Source of the DNA: Botryllus schlosseri
Lineage: Eukaryota; Chordata; Ascidiacea; Stolidobranchia; Styelidae
Length of the DNA: 20,081 nucleotides
Direction: 5' to 3'
NCBI GenBank assembly: GCA_000444245.1
Contig: ATSW01075785.1
Location: 1 to 20,081 of the forward strand
Notes under the pieces: model-generated
Database searches by the model: none
What the model saw: the letters and a program-made list of their open reading frames with translations, nothing else
What the model was told of the DNA's origin: nothing
Position numbers and translations under genes: made by a program
Shown here: piece after piece, positions 1-10,500 of the stretch
Numbering within the stretch: the stretch's first letter is position 1
How the letters are laid out: the number at the start of each line of letters is the position of its first letter

Positions 1-1077
1 GTCTTTCGTTGTACTACAACAAATTTTAATTATTTCTATCATAATGCTTGATGCAACTACTGGCATTCTTCAAGGGTTCAGATTTCGTTAAAACAAAGTT
101 TTCTCGTTAAAAAATTTGTCAGTTTTTAAATCAAAAAAGGGTTTCAGACCAAACTATTTCGTAAGGGCAGCCAGTTCCAACCAGAAATGAAGATAGGTAG
201 TAGGCTACAATTATACCATTATTTGAGAAAACACCTAATTTGCATACATGAGGTCAAAATTTAGTCCAAATGAAGTGTTTTAAGGTCAACAAATGTCAAA
301 ATTTTGATTTTTAGGTAAAAATTTTCCGTTTTTAGGTAAAAAAACCGCCCTAGTCATAAGACACGACTCTTGCGGACGATAATACGTACATCTTATCGAT
401 AGTGATAGTCCAAGTTATTTTTCAATCAGTAACGGGACAGAAACCATACATTGGCCCACAACTGAAAAACGAGATCTAATTATTGAATGCTGTGAGCATC
501 GATCCCAGGAGTCAATAAATTGTACCGCAATATTTAAAGATCGAGTTGACATTCTCCCAGAGTAACCGCGAAAGTCATCATGGTAAGTGACATTTAAGCA
601 GGTCTCCATAAATGCAGGAATCTAGAGAAAGACAATGATTACTGAGAACACACTGGAAGATTGTCATCTTACCCTTTTATTCATGACATCTAGTTCAATT
701 TCAGTGCGACCTTGCTGCATATAATTAGTCATCCCAGTAGAATCCCAATCTTGCAAGACCATGACACTGCGATAGCTACATTCTATGTAGTACCACTATC
801 ATATCAAGCCATCTGCATAAAATGGTGTGGTTGGTAATGTTAAGAACATGGGTTAGCGTGTTGCATAATGCATGTATATAACAAATTTCCATGCACAAAT
901 TCAGACATTTTCGATTTCAATAATGAAATATTAAATTTTTATTATCAACACTGTTATTCTCCAATCTCTATGTTCTTACCTAGAGATCTTTAATCTCATA
1001 TGATTAGCAATAATAGGTACCATGCATTCTCAAATATTTACTCACATCTTCACATCTGATTCCCTAATTAATTATGG
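1..1077. other. Gene-free stretch, no recognised element
   Basis: No exon, RNA gene or transposon is recognisable on either strand. The only local structure is a short direct duplication of TTTTTAGGTAAAA-type sequence (about 308-320 and 329-341, spaced 21 bp). Open frames are short and match nothing I know. Confidence 0.5.
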
Positions 1078-1729
1078 TATAGGCCCGGGGTGGGCAGACC
1101 TGCTTCATGCGCGAGCCGCATATCAAAACTCTTAGCTATAAAAGAGCCACAAACAAAAATACATCACAATGAAATGCAGGCTATCGAATTAAGTTTCTTA
1201 TTGTGTGGTGATACGGTTGTCTCCACCTGGGCTGCAAGGTGTTTGTAATCAGGCTGGTATGACTTCTAATCAGTGCGGAGCAGTTCCTTAAGTACTAGCG
1301 AGAATTGAAGGAAAATTTCAGCTTGGCAATCTTGACATTTTCTTGGCCAAACTCTGCAGTTATTGCCAACCTTAAAAAACAAATGTAAGAGCCGTATTCA
1401 GTATTGACCATAGTTAGCCCGGAAATGATTGCAACCTGTGATGGCGTTGTTGAACACAATGATTTATCATTGATTGATGACCAGGCATTCATTGTTGTGG
1501 GTGAAACGTTTGCGAGCTCGATTCTCGAGTCAAAAAACGAAACAACACGAAAACATTATGCATATTGTTAATATGCGATAAAATACAATAATTTATAATC
1601 AGGCTAAACCTCTCTAGCGAAATGACGAAACGCATGTGCATTGTGCAATCATTCAAGAGTCCCCAATCAAAGGCTGAAGGAGCAGCATGCGACTCGCGAG
1701 CCGAAGTTTGCTAACCCCTTGTATACGCC
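1078..1729. mobile_element. Degenerate non-autonomous hAT DNA transposon
   Basis: The element body is 1086-1721 (636 bp). Its left end reads CGGGGTGGGCAGACC. Its right end, read inward on the minus strand, is CAAGGGGTTAGCAAACT. Both resemble the common hAT terminus CAGGGGTNGGCAAACT. Just inside lie matching subterminal inverted sequences of the GCGAGYCGCAT type. An 8-bp target duplication flanks it: TATAGGCC at 1078-1085 and TATACGCC at 1722-1729, 7 of 8 matching, which is the hAT duplication length. I see no transposase similarity inside, so it is a deleted or MITE-like copy. Confidence 0.75.
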
Positions 1730-2006
1730 TACTACAAAAATCAATGAATTGGCTCTACAATGCACATAAGAGTTTAATTTGCTAGTACCGTATTATAGCC
1801 TATTTGGTTATTTGACAGAGTGCATAACTTGGATATCAATATTTGTAGTACGATAGCATATGTGTCTTCGTCGGATAGAGCTATATCTTTGCAGGCACAA
1901 TAGAGCTTACGAGCACCGTGTGTGGCCAGTAGCCGTGTCTTGGAAGTCCAGTCCACAATATAGTTTGCTATGATACATCACTTGCATGAGACACTATTTC
2001 AACATT

Positions 2007-2166
2007 TTTGTGACACAATTGTTGATAGGCTATATGATGTTCTTTTGAATTCTCTACTATCTGCTGACGATTACCTTTGACGAGTGTCAGACGTAAATAT
2101 TCGGGTTCATTTCAATATGAATATACTATATTCAATTGTATATTGAAGTTCTGAACCTCCAAGAAG
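2007..2166 (+). mobile_element. Unnamed short retroposed repeat, copy A
   Basis: This is one of four copies in the window of an unnamed repeat of about 160 bp; the others are at 8078-8196, 9079-9237 and 11693-11828. It starts at TTTGTGACACAATTG and ends at CCTCCAAGAAG, and has a near-palindromic hairpin core (CAATATGAATATA...TGTATATTG) towards the 3' end. It is flanked by an exact 13-bp direct repeat, CTATTTCAACATT, at 1994-2006 and 2167-2179, read as a target-site duplication. With copy C it is one of the two longest copies. Confidence 0.7.
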
Positions 2167-2179
2167 CTATTTCAACATT

Positions 2180-3329
2180 GTTAAAAATGATGTCTTCAAC
2201 AGCCAATGTAGCAATCAACTGCCATTTAATATAAACATAGATATACGGTTTGAGCAACTTAATTAAAGTAAACTGTAGATGTACAGCTAATTAGCAAGGC
2301 TTTCAATGCTTCAACCGCTTGGCCTTACACAGTAAATAAATCAGATGTGAATTCAATTCATCTGCAACATCGTGGCTGCATTAAATGCAATGTAGTGCCG
2401 AGTTCACTGACAACGGTTACCAAAGCAGGTGTTAGGGTGTTACCAATCATAAATCCTCTTATTCATCTGTTCATCAGCAATATATAATGACTTCAACAAC
2501 TCTACAATGGTAATTTCAAGCGTGTTACCACCAAAAGCTACGGCCTACGGTGAGATATCCTGCATCATAGATTCGAAAACCTCAAAAAGATTCTGCAAGC
2601 TCAACTTGACTTCAGTCGTTAGTAGGGCTGCAGTATAGTACTCAGATCTGAATCGAGTATCAATTTTGATGATCCAATTCCGAGCACATCATTCAAAATA
2701 TGTGGCACATGTCTATTTTCCTAGAAAGCACCAACATTCCGGTGTACAGAGTAGTAATCGACCCAAAACATTGCTTCAAATTGCTATGACAACAAATAGG
2801 AAATAATTTGATGAATATGTGTAAACCGGCATCATGTAATTGATGGTTACATAAAGTTACATATTGGAACACAAGTTCGTCTTACTGTTATGACATAACT
2901 GATACTCGAACCCTCGACAATAAACTCTGAATCAAATGCCAAGGTTGATAGAATGTAGGAGGGAGCTTTCATGAAAATTCAAATTCTAAATTTGTTCCAC
3001 ACATTCCACACCACATACTGATCATGTCAACGTAAAATTCCATATCCAATTATGGACCTATAAGCGCTTTCTATCTGACCAGATTCTACGTGTTTAGTAC
3101 AATAGGCGTAAAACAGTCGTTACGCGGGAATGAGGACAATCACTATACTCGCACCATCATGCTAATATTGAGGGTGAGTCCTCGCTCCTTATTGAGCACT
3201 GTGCACGTTACAACCGACATATTTGTGCACTAAAACCCTTCTCATCAAATCATTCAGGTATTCAATTTTGACCAGCCCATGGTAGTTGACCTGTATTCGA
3301 TATGGTAAGGAGCTTTCGATAGGTGCTGT
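2180..3329. other. Gene-free stretch, no recognised element
   Basis: I see no coding exon on either strand here. A motif AGTAGGGCTGCAGTA near 2630 resembles one near 19121 (AGTAGGGCTGGCAGTA) and may mark a very old repeat, but I cannot define its borders. Nothing else is supportable. Confidence 0.4.
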
Positions 3330-3513
3330 CGTCATTACTTTTCATTTAGTGTGCATGCCTCTTATTTACTTCGCCTAGGCTAAGGTGGGTGTCTGATCTT
3401 AATGGCTACTCTAAGTTGTTTCGACACCTTCCTATCTTTTCATTGTATCGCAATCTTGTGATGTTTTGAAACGATGAAAAAATATTAATAAACCTGACTG
3501 ACTGACTGACCTG
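3330..3513 (+). mobile_element. Probable non-LTR retrotransposon (LINE) 3' tail
   Basis: The segment ends in an AATAAAC-type stretch followed directly by the microsatellite CTGACTGACTGACTGAC (3494-3510). A 3' UTR running into a short tetranucleotide repeat is typical of 3' ends of several LINE clades. No reverse-transcriptase or endonuclease coding is visible upstream, so at most a strongly 5'-truncated copy is present. The left border is a guess. Confidence 0.35.
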
Positions 3514-4249
3514 TTTTTAACATTCACCTTAGCCATTGCGATATCGCGTGCCAGAACCAGGAGCAAATCAAAACAATCCAAAATTTGACAATGAAATAGT
3601 TCAGAAACAACCGGTACGAAACAGCAGCACAAAACAAATGACAGGTTAACTGTAAACGGTTATTCAACAGTTGGATATAGTTTCGCTAGCCTTTCATTTC
3701 CCCTATTCAGCATAAAAACATTACAAATATCGGCACCTATGCTTCAGTACAGTCGGCACTGCAAAGCCTTCTTAGAAATTCGGCAATGGCGATTGATCGA
3801 AGGTGAAACGGTGTTCCCTAGTGGAATTACATAAATTAAGTGTGCACCGTGACACTGATCTACAGCTGTTTTTACATTCGGGTTTGTAGCGCAATACACT
3901 TTGTGGTGTTATTGAGAATTTTATTTCCGTAACATATGCTTCTATCAAAATTCGGTATGTTTTATACTGACATCAATCGACAAAATCCATTCCAACCCAA
4001 TCCGGTCTTGCTTGATTAATCTCTGGTATATACTCTACGAGAGAGAAAAGGAGATTTGGGACAACTTCGCACTTCGCAGAGTGCAAACGCTGGCATTAGC
4101 TGTAGTGTTTTGGTTAGGTCGATCCGAACGTGTAGTGAATAATCTAATAATACAAGAACCGGGAACTCGATGATATATATTCACATACACTGTAGGGAAC
4201 CCGAAGTTGTAGCAACTTGTAGGCCTGTACGGCACAAGGAGTTCAAGAC
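3514..4249 (+). other. Upstream region of OPA3
   Basis: This is the gene-free 5' flank of OPA3. It must hold its promoter and 5' UTR unless an upstream non-coding exon exists. I see no convincing TATA box at a useful distance. An in-frame TAG lies ten codons before the OPA3 ATG, which supports that ATG as the first codon of the frame. Confidence 0.4.
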
Positions 4250-4388
4250 ATGGTGCTGGGTGTCCCGCTCGCGAAGTTCATCCCTGAGCTGTTCAAAGCT
4301 GCCTCGAAGCCATTCGTTAATGTTTTGAAGAAGAATGTTCCAAAAAGTCCATTTTGGAAAGACAGAGTCTTCGTTCCGATGGCGCAGT
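4250..4388 (+). CDS. OPA3: OPA3 coding exon 1
   Basis: It encodes residues 1-46 plus the first base of codon 47. The basic, hydrophobic start fits a mitochondrial targeting segment. The donor is T|GTGAGG at 4389. A minus-strand open frame over the same bases is a shadow. Confidence 0.88.
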
Positions 4389-5505
4389 GTGAGGGAATCC
4401 AAATCTAATTTTCGTATTTTACAATATCTAAATATATATATATCTTATAAAATGAATAGACAAATTTGGTCTCAAATTCAAGACGTGAGGATGATTTGGT
4501 CTCATTTTCAGCAATTTCAGTCTTGCTGATGAAGTGAGGTCTTCAAATTGAGACTGATTGTCACAATCATTCGGTCTTAAAAATCAGACCAATAAAACGC
4601 ATCTTTTAAGACATATTGTGCTTATTGAGACAGTTTTTGATTCGTTCGATTGTTTAGTCTTGTTTTTAAGACGAATTTCGCTAATCAAGAAACGACATGG
4701 TTTGTGGTCTTAAAAATGAGACCGGAAGGTTGACATGGGCCAAGAGCATAAGACATAAATATATCGACTTTTTCCGTACATAGGCGTATCATGTAGGCCT
4801 ACCATTTCAATGATTCTTATGTTCGTAACATGAAAATATATAATGCTTGTCTCTAGTGTACGATGGGAAGCTGCCATTCTAATCAAATGCCATGACCTGT
4901 ATTGCGGTCTCGGAACAGGAAAGAGTGCATCGGCATCCACAGTTTCCGACTGATAAATATTTCCCATTTCATGATTCATGTCAAGATTGCTATACAGACA
5001 AATATGATCTCATTTATTTTTCTTCTTTATTAAATTCGTTTGTTTGTGGGAATTAACAGAATTTTCAACCTTTCCAGATTACAACAAGCAATCGGTGCGA
5101 GTGAGGCTATGGACGCAAGGAATTCGTAGGGACAAAAGCCAGATCGAGAAATCGTCGCACATGAGCGAAGAAGCCGCTGTTGAACTCGGCGCCGAGATAG
5201 TCGCCAACACTGTGACGTTCGGCATCGGACTCGTTGCGATTTTAATGAATCAATCTATTTCCGCGGCGCAGGAGCGTAAAAAAGCCAAGAAGGAAGAAAA
5301 CAAAATGCAAGCCGTCGAGAGGAGTGTATTGGAACTGAAGGAGAAAATTCTCGATCTAGGACTTCATATTGAGCAACAAGATGCTAAGTTACGGGACTTC
5401 GAGCGGACACTTGTTGCTCTACCGCAATATGCTAAGTTATCTCCTGAAATTATTCAAGGAACCAATGGGGGAGAAAAACCCAATGATCCCAAGTCTAAGA
5501 GTTGA
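4250..5505 (+). CDS. OPA3: OPA3, mitochondrial membrane protein (two exons, complete)
   Basis: The coding exons are 4250-4388 and 5078-5505, giving 188 aa against 179 in human. OPA3 is a small mitochondrial membrane protein linked to mitochondrial shape and to optic atrophy with 3-methylglutaconic aciduria; its biochemical activity is unsettled. Seen here: an N-terminus MVLGVPLAKFIPELFK like the family's MVVGAFPMAKLLYLG, followed by ASKP (18-21). The MAQ before the junction matches family PAQ. The family signature EEAAVELGAE lies at 77-86, a hydrophobic segment at about 91-103, and a charged coiled coil at about 108-155. The ATG has a good context (gacATGG). Splicing is CAGT|GTGAGG to CCTTTCCAG|ATTAC, a phase-1 intron at the same place as in human OPA3. 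Residues 47-75 are poorly conserved: the family's YHW is YNK. The gene converges on CCDC61. Confidence 0.9.
4468..4723. repeat. Array of GTCT/AGAC mini-hairpins in the OPA3 intron
   Basis: Within 256 bp there are about 14 occurrences of GTCT or AGAC; about two are expected by chance. They pair into short inverted units spaced some 20-50 bp apart. The best units are GGTCTTAAAAATCAGACC (4573-4590) and GGTCTTAAAAATGAGACC (4706-4723), with weaker ones at 4468-4484, 4498-4522, 4538-4554, 4602-4611 and 4656-4672. Each has a 4-5 bp stem around an A/T-rich 7-9 base loop. The array sits inside the single OPA3 intron. It matches no repeat class I know, and its function is unknown. Confidence 0.7.
5078..5505 (+). 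CDS. OPA3: OPA3 coding exon 2 (last exon)
   Basis: It completes codon 47 and encodes residues 48-188 with a TGA stop at 5503-5505. An ATG at 5044 is in frame with it but lies in the intron, before the acceptor TTTCCAG that ends at 5077, so the open frame is longer than the exon. This exon carries the EEAAVELGAE signature, the membrane segment and the coiled coil. The tail is Lys/Pro/Ser rich. Confidence 0.9.
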
Positions 5506-7305
5506 TAAGGGTACAACGTGGGAAAATTAGTTTTTTAAAAATTCAAGAATCGGTATTTGTTTAATGTTTATATCTTCAAAATCTATAATTTATTATAGGC
5601 AATAGTTCCAAAATCACCTGACTTGTTTGTGTGACCTATGGTAATACCGCTTAAAATAGAAGAATACAATTTTTTATCCGAAAATCGAGTCTCCAATTAC
5701 ACCACAACCCATCATGTCTTGTTTCTCATAAAATGTCTAAGGATTGTTATTCTGTTCATTCGTTTTATTTGTTGTTGCCGTATTACTCTCGGGTTGGTGC
5801 TGTAAGCATGGAGAGCCCACACTCTTTGTGAACCTTGCTCTTGAAATATTTGTCATTATTTGCAATCTTGTATCACTTATTCCTTCCGCGACATACGCAC
5901 CTTCGGAGATGTTTGATAATAGACTTCGAAACTATTCTCAACAACTTGATGCTTGTTTCTAGTTCTTGTGACTTTTGTAGAAACTGTCTGAAATACTCCA
6001 GAGTGGATGCTCTATGATTATCTACCTGCATGAAGTTAGTGTGAGAAATTATGACTCGAAGTCAAATTTCCTACTGTGCAAAGCATTCTGAACCCTCTAG
6101 CTGTAGTGAAAAGGGACTGCATCACTTCTTACCCGAGTAATTGAGAAATGGGGTGACATCAAGTTTGTTGGGGTCTAGCCAATTTCATCTGTATCCATCC
6201 ACCATCCACACATTCACAACTCAACCAACTGAAAATATTTAGTGACTCGAACAATATTTTGGAGAGGAAGTTTCCAGCGACTAGACATCACCTCACACAA
6301 AAACAGGTGTTGTTGACAGACACTTGGGTTCCTTGAAACCCTGCTCAGTGCTTACTGATGTGCTCATTTAGTGTAACAATGCCGATCACTAACCATAGCA
6401 TGATTTGGTTCTCCAATGCAGCGTTACATCCAATCACTCAAAATGCAATATTATGACTGCTATTTATTTGAAAAAATAATATCAACATATCTACTTTTAA
6501 AAGGAAAGCATCTAAAACTCAGAAATAGCAAAATAATTCTCAAATACGCATCACCAAATCATATCCACCGATCGATATTTGGATATAATCTCCTCTTGAA
6601 TAAGGACGTGGCTGAAAACACCGGCCTGCTAGCAGCCGGTTTGCAACACTTACTTTAAGATTCAATTATGATTTTTGATATAAGTCGGATGGGACTAGGC
6701 AAATGTGTCCGAACAGGCGAAAATTGAGTTTGAATGTCGGCAGGCAAGTATCAAAAGATCTAGTGGATGGATTGCTATTTCTTTTCAGCTGATACAATCA
6801 CAAATGCTATATTATTACCCAGTAATGCTAACCAGTTCACCGATCTCGTAGCGTTTCGTGATGCGGTTCTCTAGATTTGCTGCGAATTGGATGAACCAAA
6901 AGCACTGATGACATCACTGCTGGATAGCAGACGTGCACAAGACACGAAAACATTTTACAATCAACCCTATAAAAACATTGTCGGGCGGTAAAATAAATCG
7001 TGTAGCTATAAGACACATTCTAATGTTGTTGGCGTATGATGCAATACAACATAGGCACCGACGGTTACCACATCACAACGTCTCAGAGACACCGGGTACT
7101 GCGGGTACTGTTGATGCATCTTATTTTTAGCTGCCTGCTTTTGAATTGTTTGGGTACAAATATTTTCGTGTGCAATATCGCACCGGGCGACTCTAGAATA
7201 TTTTTTCGACTACAGGCTCGTGCCAGACCAGCAATCGGCTCCATCTCACACTCAATTCTCCCTCAGCGCTCCGCAAGTACTCTGGTGATAACACAAGGAT
7301 TCCGC
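5506..7305. other. Intergenic region between convergent OPA3 and CCDC61
   Basis: The 1.8 kb between the two stop codons must contain both 3' UTRs. I see no AATAAA on the + strand within about 1 kb after OPA3. On the minus strand the nearest AATAAA to the CCDC61 stop is at 6463-6468, about 840 bp downstream. Either the 3' UTRs are long or variant signals are used. An 80-codon + strand open frame at 6416-6658 looks like no known protein. A GC-rich imperfect hairpin (CCGGC...GCCGG) lies near 6620. No transposon is identifiable. Confidence 0.5.
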
Positions 7306-7507
7306 TCAATTACACGTTCCGAGTTCGTGCATGTACTGCTGCAAGGCGTTAAGCCTGGCGTCAATCTCCGCCATATTGTCGTTGTACTCTTGGCCGCCGA
7401 TAGAATATCGACTGTCCGCCACCTCGCCCCTTTCGTAGTCCGGCGTGCTGGAACGTTTCCTCAAATTGCGATTCTTTGGCACTGAATAATCCCACGCCAC
7501 TTTAGGT
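7306..7507 (-). CDS. CCDC61: CCDC61 coding exon 11 (last)
   Basis: It completes codon 459 and encodes residues 460-525, ending TGTAATTGA. The acceptor is TCTTGCAG at 7508-7515. The end MAEIDARLNALQQYM closely matches human MAEIDARLKALQEYM. A + strand open frame over the same bases is antisense noise. Confidence 0.92.
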
Positions 7508-10500
7508 CTGCAAGACGACGTCACGAGTGAATTGTTTGTGTGACAGTGTTTTTTTAAAGAGTAGAGGAGAACACTGGTGGTCCAAGAGGACGCCGCAAAC
7601 ATCTCGACAAAACAGTGTATTTATATTCCTATTCATAGCATTTTTTGTAAAAGCAAAATTTATCGAATCAACGATTCGAATAGAGTAGGAAAATGCCGAT
7701 ATTTTCGAGTGCCGAAACTATATGCACCTTTTAACGAAGAACTATTTCAATTTACACGCCTTGAAACCTTGGTTGGCTTTATCATAGCACCCGAAGCATG
7801 TAGCACGAGACTACGCATGTCCGTGGAGACACAATATTTTCGAGTAGTGACCACACACGTTATTGTCACATCGTGTATGCCATAGTTAAGGTTAATAAAT
7901 TGCAAATTAATTTCTAATATGTAACTGGCATTATTTTATTTGTGATAGTATAGAACTTATGCATTCGGACTCTTAAAGTACATTTAACTAATATGACATC
8001 ATAGCGAGTTATACTTGAATACTCGACTCAGAGCTTAGTATTCGACTCGGAATCGTATTTCTTGGTATTCCATTATGAAGAGCTTCTTGGAGGTACAGAA
8101 CTTCAATATACAGTTGAATAATATATTCATATTGAAATGAACCCGGGTATTTTCGGTTGACACTCGTCAGGGGTAATCGTCAGCAACTAGTAGAGAATTC
8201 CATTTTGCCCAATCCTAATATAAGCTGACACAGGTTATTTGTGGTTTATTACAACTACATCAATTTCCACAAACTCAATTCTATTTTGGGCTCTCGAATA
8301 CTACACCGATCTACTGCAGAACACAACACCAAGCCGCGTTTACGCTGGGATCGATACACGCAAAATTACTCTGTAACAGCAAGGTAGACTCACTTGCGCC
8401 TGGCCGTGTAAGACCCGTTCGACGATCTCCTACTTTCCAAGGAAGAGCTTCTGTCACGCAGTATGGAACGGTACGAGTCCCGGGAGCCCGACCGACCCGA
8501 CAGATTGACCCTGGCTCTCGACCGGCCACGTTCGCTTTCTTCCGAGCCTGGCGTGTATTTGGTTACAAGTCGGCGTTTCCTAAAGGTGCAACAAAATACA
8601 ACAATTCACATAAGTTTCGTTGTCACGACCAGAGATGGTCAAAGAGCGCTGCTCAAGCAGAAATAGCAAAGGTATGGAAACTACTCAAGCAGTTCCAAAA
8701 GTAGATTTGGTCGAGGGGTCGTGTACTTTCAGCAGTTAATGGACGTGGCTACCTTCAAAATCGGAAGATGTGTCTACACGACAGACGCAAAATGACTGAC
8801 GACACTGCAAAGAGGTACAATCTTCGGAAATATATTCAGTTACGATGATACAGGGGCTATTTCAGCGGTTCTTCTTACTATTTCACTCGTAGATGAGATG
8901 AAAACCAAATTAAACTTTTCAAAACCTGAAGTGTCACACTTTCATTTGTGTGCCTTCGAGACGACTTTCATCAAAATCAAAATACAACAGCCAAGTCTGT
9001 GTCAACAAAAGGAGTTTGTGTACGATCTTAAAATAGTACATCAAATGCTATTTGAAATTTCATGCTGGTGACTTGATATTTGTGATACGATTGCTGATAT
9101 ACAATGTTCTTTCCAATTCTCTACTACTTGCTGACGATTACCCCTGAAGAGTGTCAGCCGAAAATATTCGGATTCATTTCTATAGGAATATACTATTCAA
9201 TTGTATATTGAAGTTATGTAGCTCCGAGTAGCTCTTCAAAGTGTAAAAAGTATAAAATTTTGCCTACAGAGAGTTCAAGTAAAAGTGGAAGTAGTCTATA
9301 ACCTTAAGTATATGATGCAAACCTACTTGAGCACTTTGAAGAATTAAAAGTACAGTTACTGACCCCCTCTGGCCACGACCGGGTATAGAACATTGTACAT
9401 TCAACACCACAAGATACAATCAACAGTCATACTCCGCTTGGAAGTAGTGTGCAGGCAAAATAAATATGCCTCTATATCTCTATTTGTAGCAGATTACTTG
9501 CACCAGTTGTAGTTTGAGGCCGGCCCACAAACCCTATTAGATTCCATTGCACAGCTTGATCAAATCTACCTTCAGAGAAGCTCGGACAGGGTTTTGCCTG
9601 AAGAAGCTGAAGCAGCCTAAACAGAGGTGGTCGGTAACGAAGTACTTCTACTTTTTTCGAAGTACTCAAGTACTTTTCCTCTACTTCTGGTACTTACTCA
9701 AGTAGATCTGATTTTCGCTACTTCTACTTCGTAATATTTTGTGATCTACTTACTTACTTTTCGCTATTTTCAGTTTGTCAAGTAGAAGTAGTTTAATCCT
9801 CCAATGAGAAAGATAGTCTGATGAATTTCGGGGCTGTTTTCACGGAGTGTCAACATTTAATTTTCATAAAACTTGAGTAAAGCCCAGAATTTTCGTCGCG
9901 TACAGTGGATATGGAGTGACCAATATGATTTCACGAAAGCATCGGTGAATATAATTTAGGTAGTGGGTTGCGTGGTTCCGTTAACACCGCATTGCCGCCC
10001 ATATGAAATATTTTAACACAGTTTATATGGCTCATCATAACGTTTGAAACTGATGTTTAGCAGTCTAGCATTTACTTATCATATCGTAATCTAGCAGTCC
10101 ATGACGTGTCCTAATCTGGAAAATTGGACTCTTACTTTTTATTAGTTTTAAACCTGTTTTAGCACACCACCTTTGAAACTTTCTGGACTAAACACAGGAA
10201 ATGCAATTTATACTTTTAGAAGTAGTATTCGTATTTCACTTTCAATTTTCAGTATCATACTTTGAGTTTTATTTAGTATCAGTTCTTTTGTCTGGAAAAC
10301 ATACATGTTGATTGTTGAATTATAAAAGCAAGTGTTGTTTGTTTGTGATGTTCATGTGTTTGTCATCTACTACGGTCATTTACACCAGGTCGATACTCTT
10401 CCATTTATATTCCGTAACTGACGACTTCTAGCACGGCCCACTTCTTCTAGGATACTTGCACGGATGAGATGGCGAGGAGGAGCCTAGATAAACCTCCAAC

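Noticed and set aside
4181-4402. 73-codon minus-strand open frame
   Set aside because: Opposite strand of OPA3 exon 1, which matches the family and splices correctly.
4468-4723. CRISPR-like or tRNA array reading of the GTCT repeats
   Set aside because: Units are short, irregularly spaced, lie in an animal intron and have no tRNA boxes.
6416-6658. 80-codon + strand open frame in the intergenic region
   Set aside because: No recognisable family, no splice context and AT-rich composition like its surroundings; chance length.
7036-7485. 149-codon + strand open frame
   Set aside because: It is antisense to the last exon of CCDC61, whose protein is clearly homologous; the frame is a shadow.
7577-7885. 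102-codon + strand open frame in CCDC61 intron 10
   Set aside because: No similarity recognised; two copies of ATATTTTCGAGT suggest repeat sequence, not a gene.
8311-8529. Minus-strand open frame over exon 10 in another frame
   Set aside because: It belongs to the frame obtained with the inner acceptor; the CCDC61 frame from the outer acceptor joins both neighbours.
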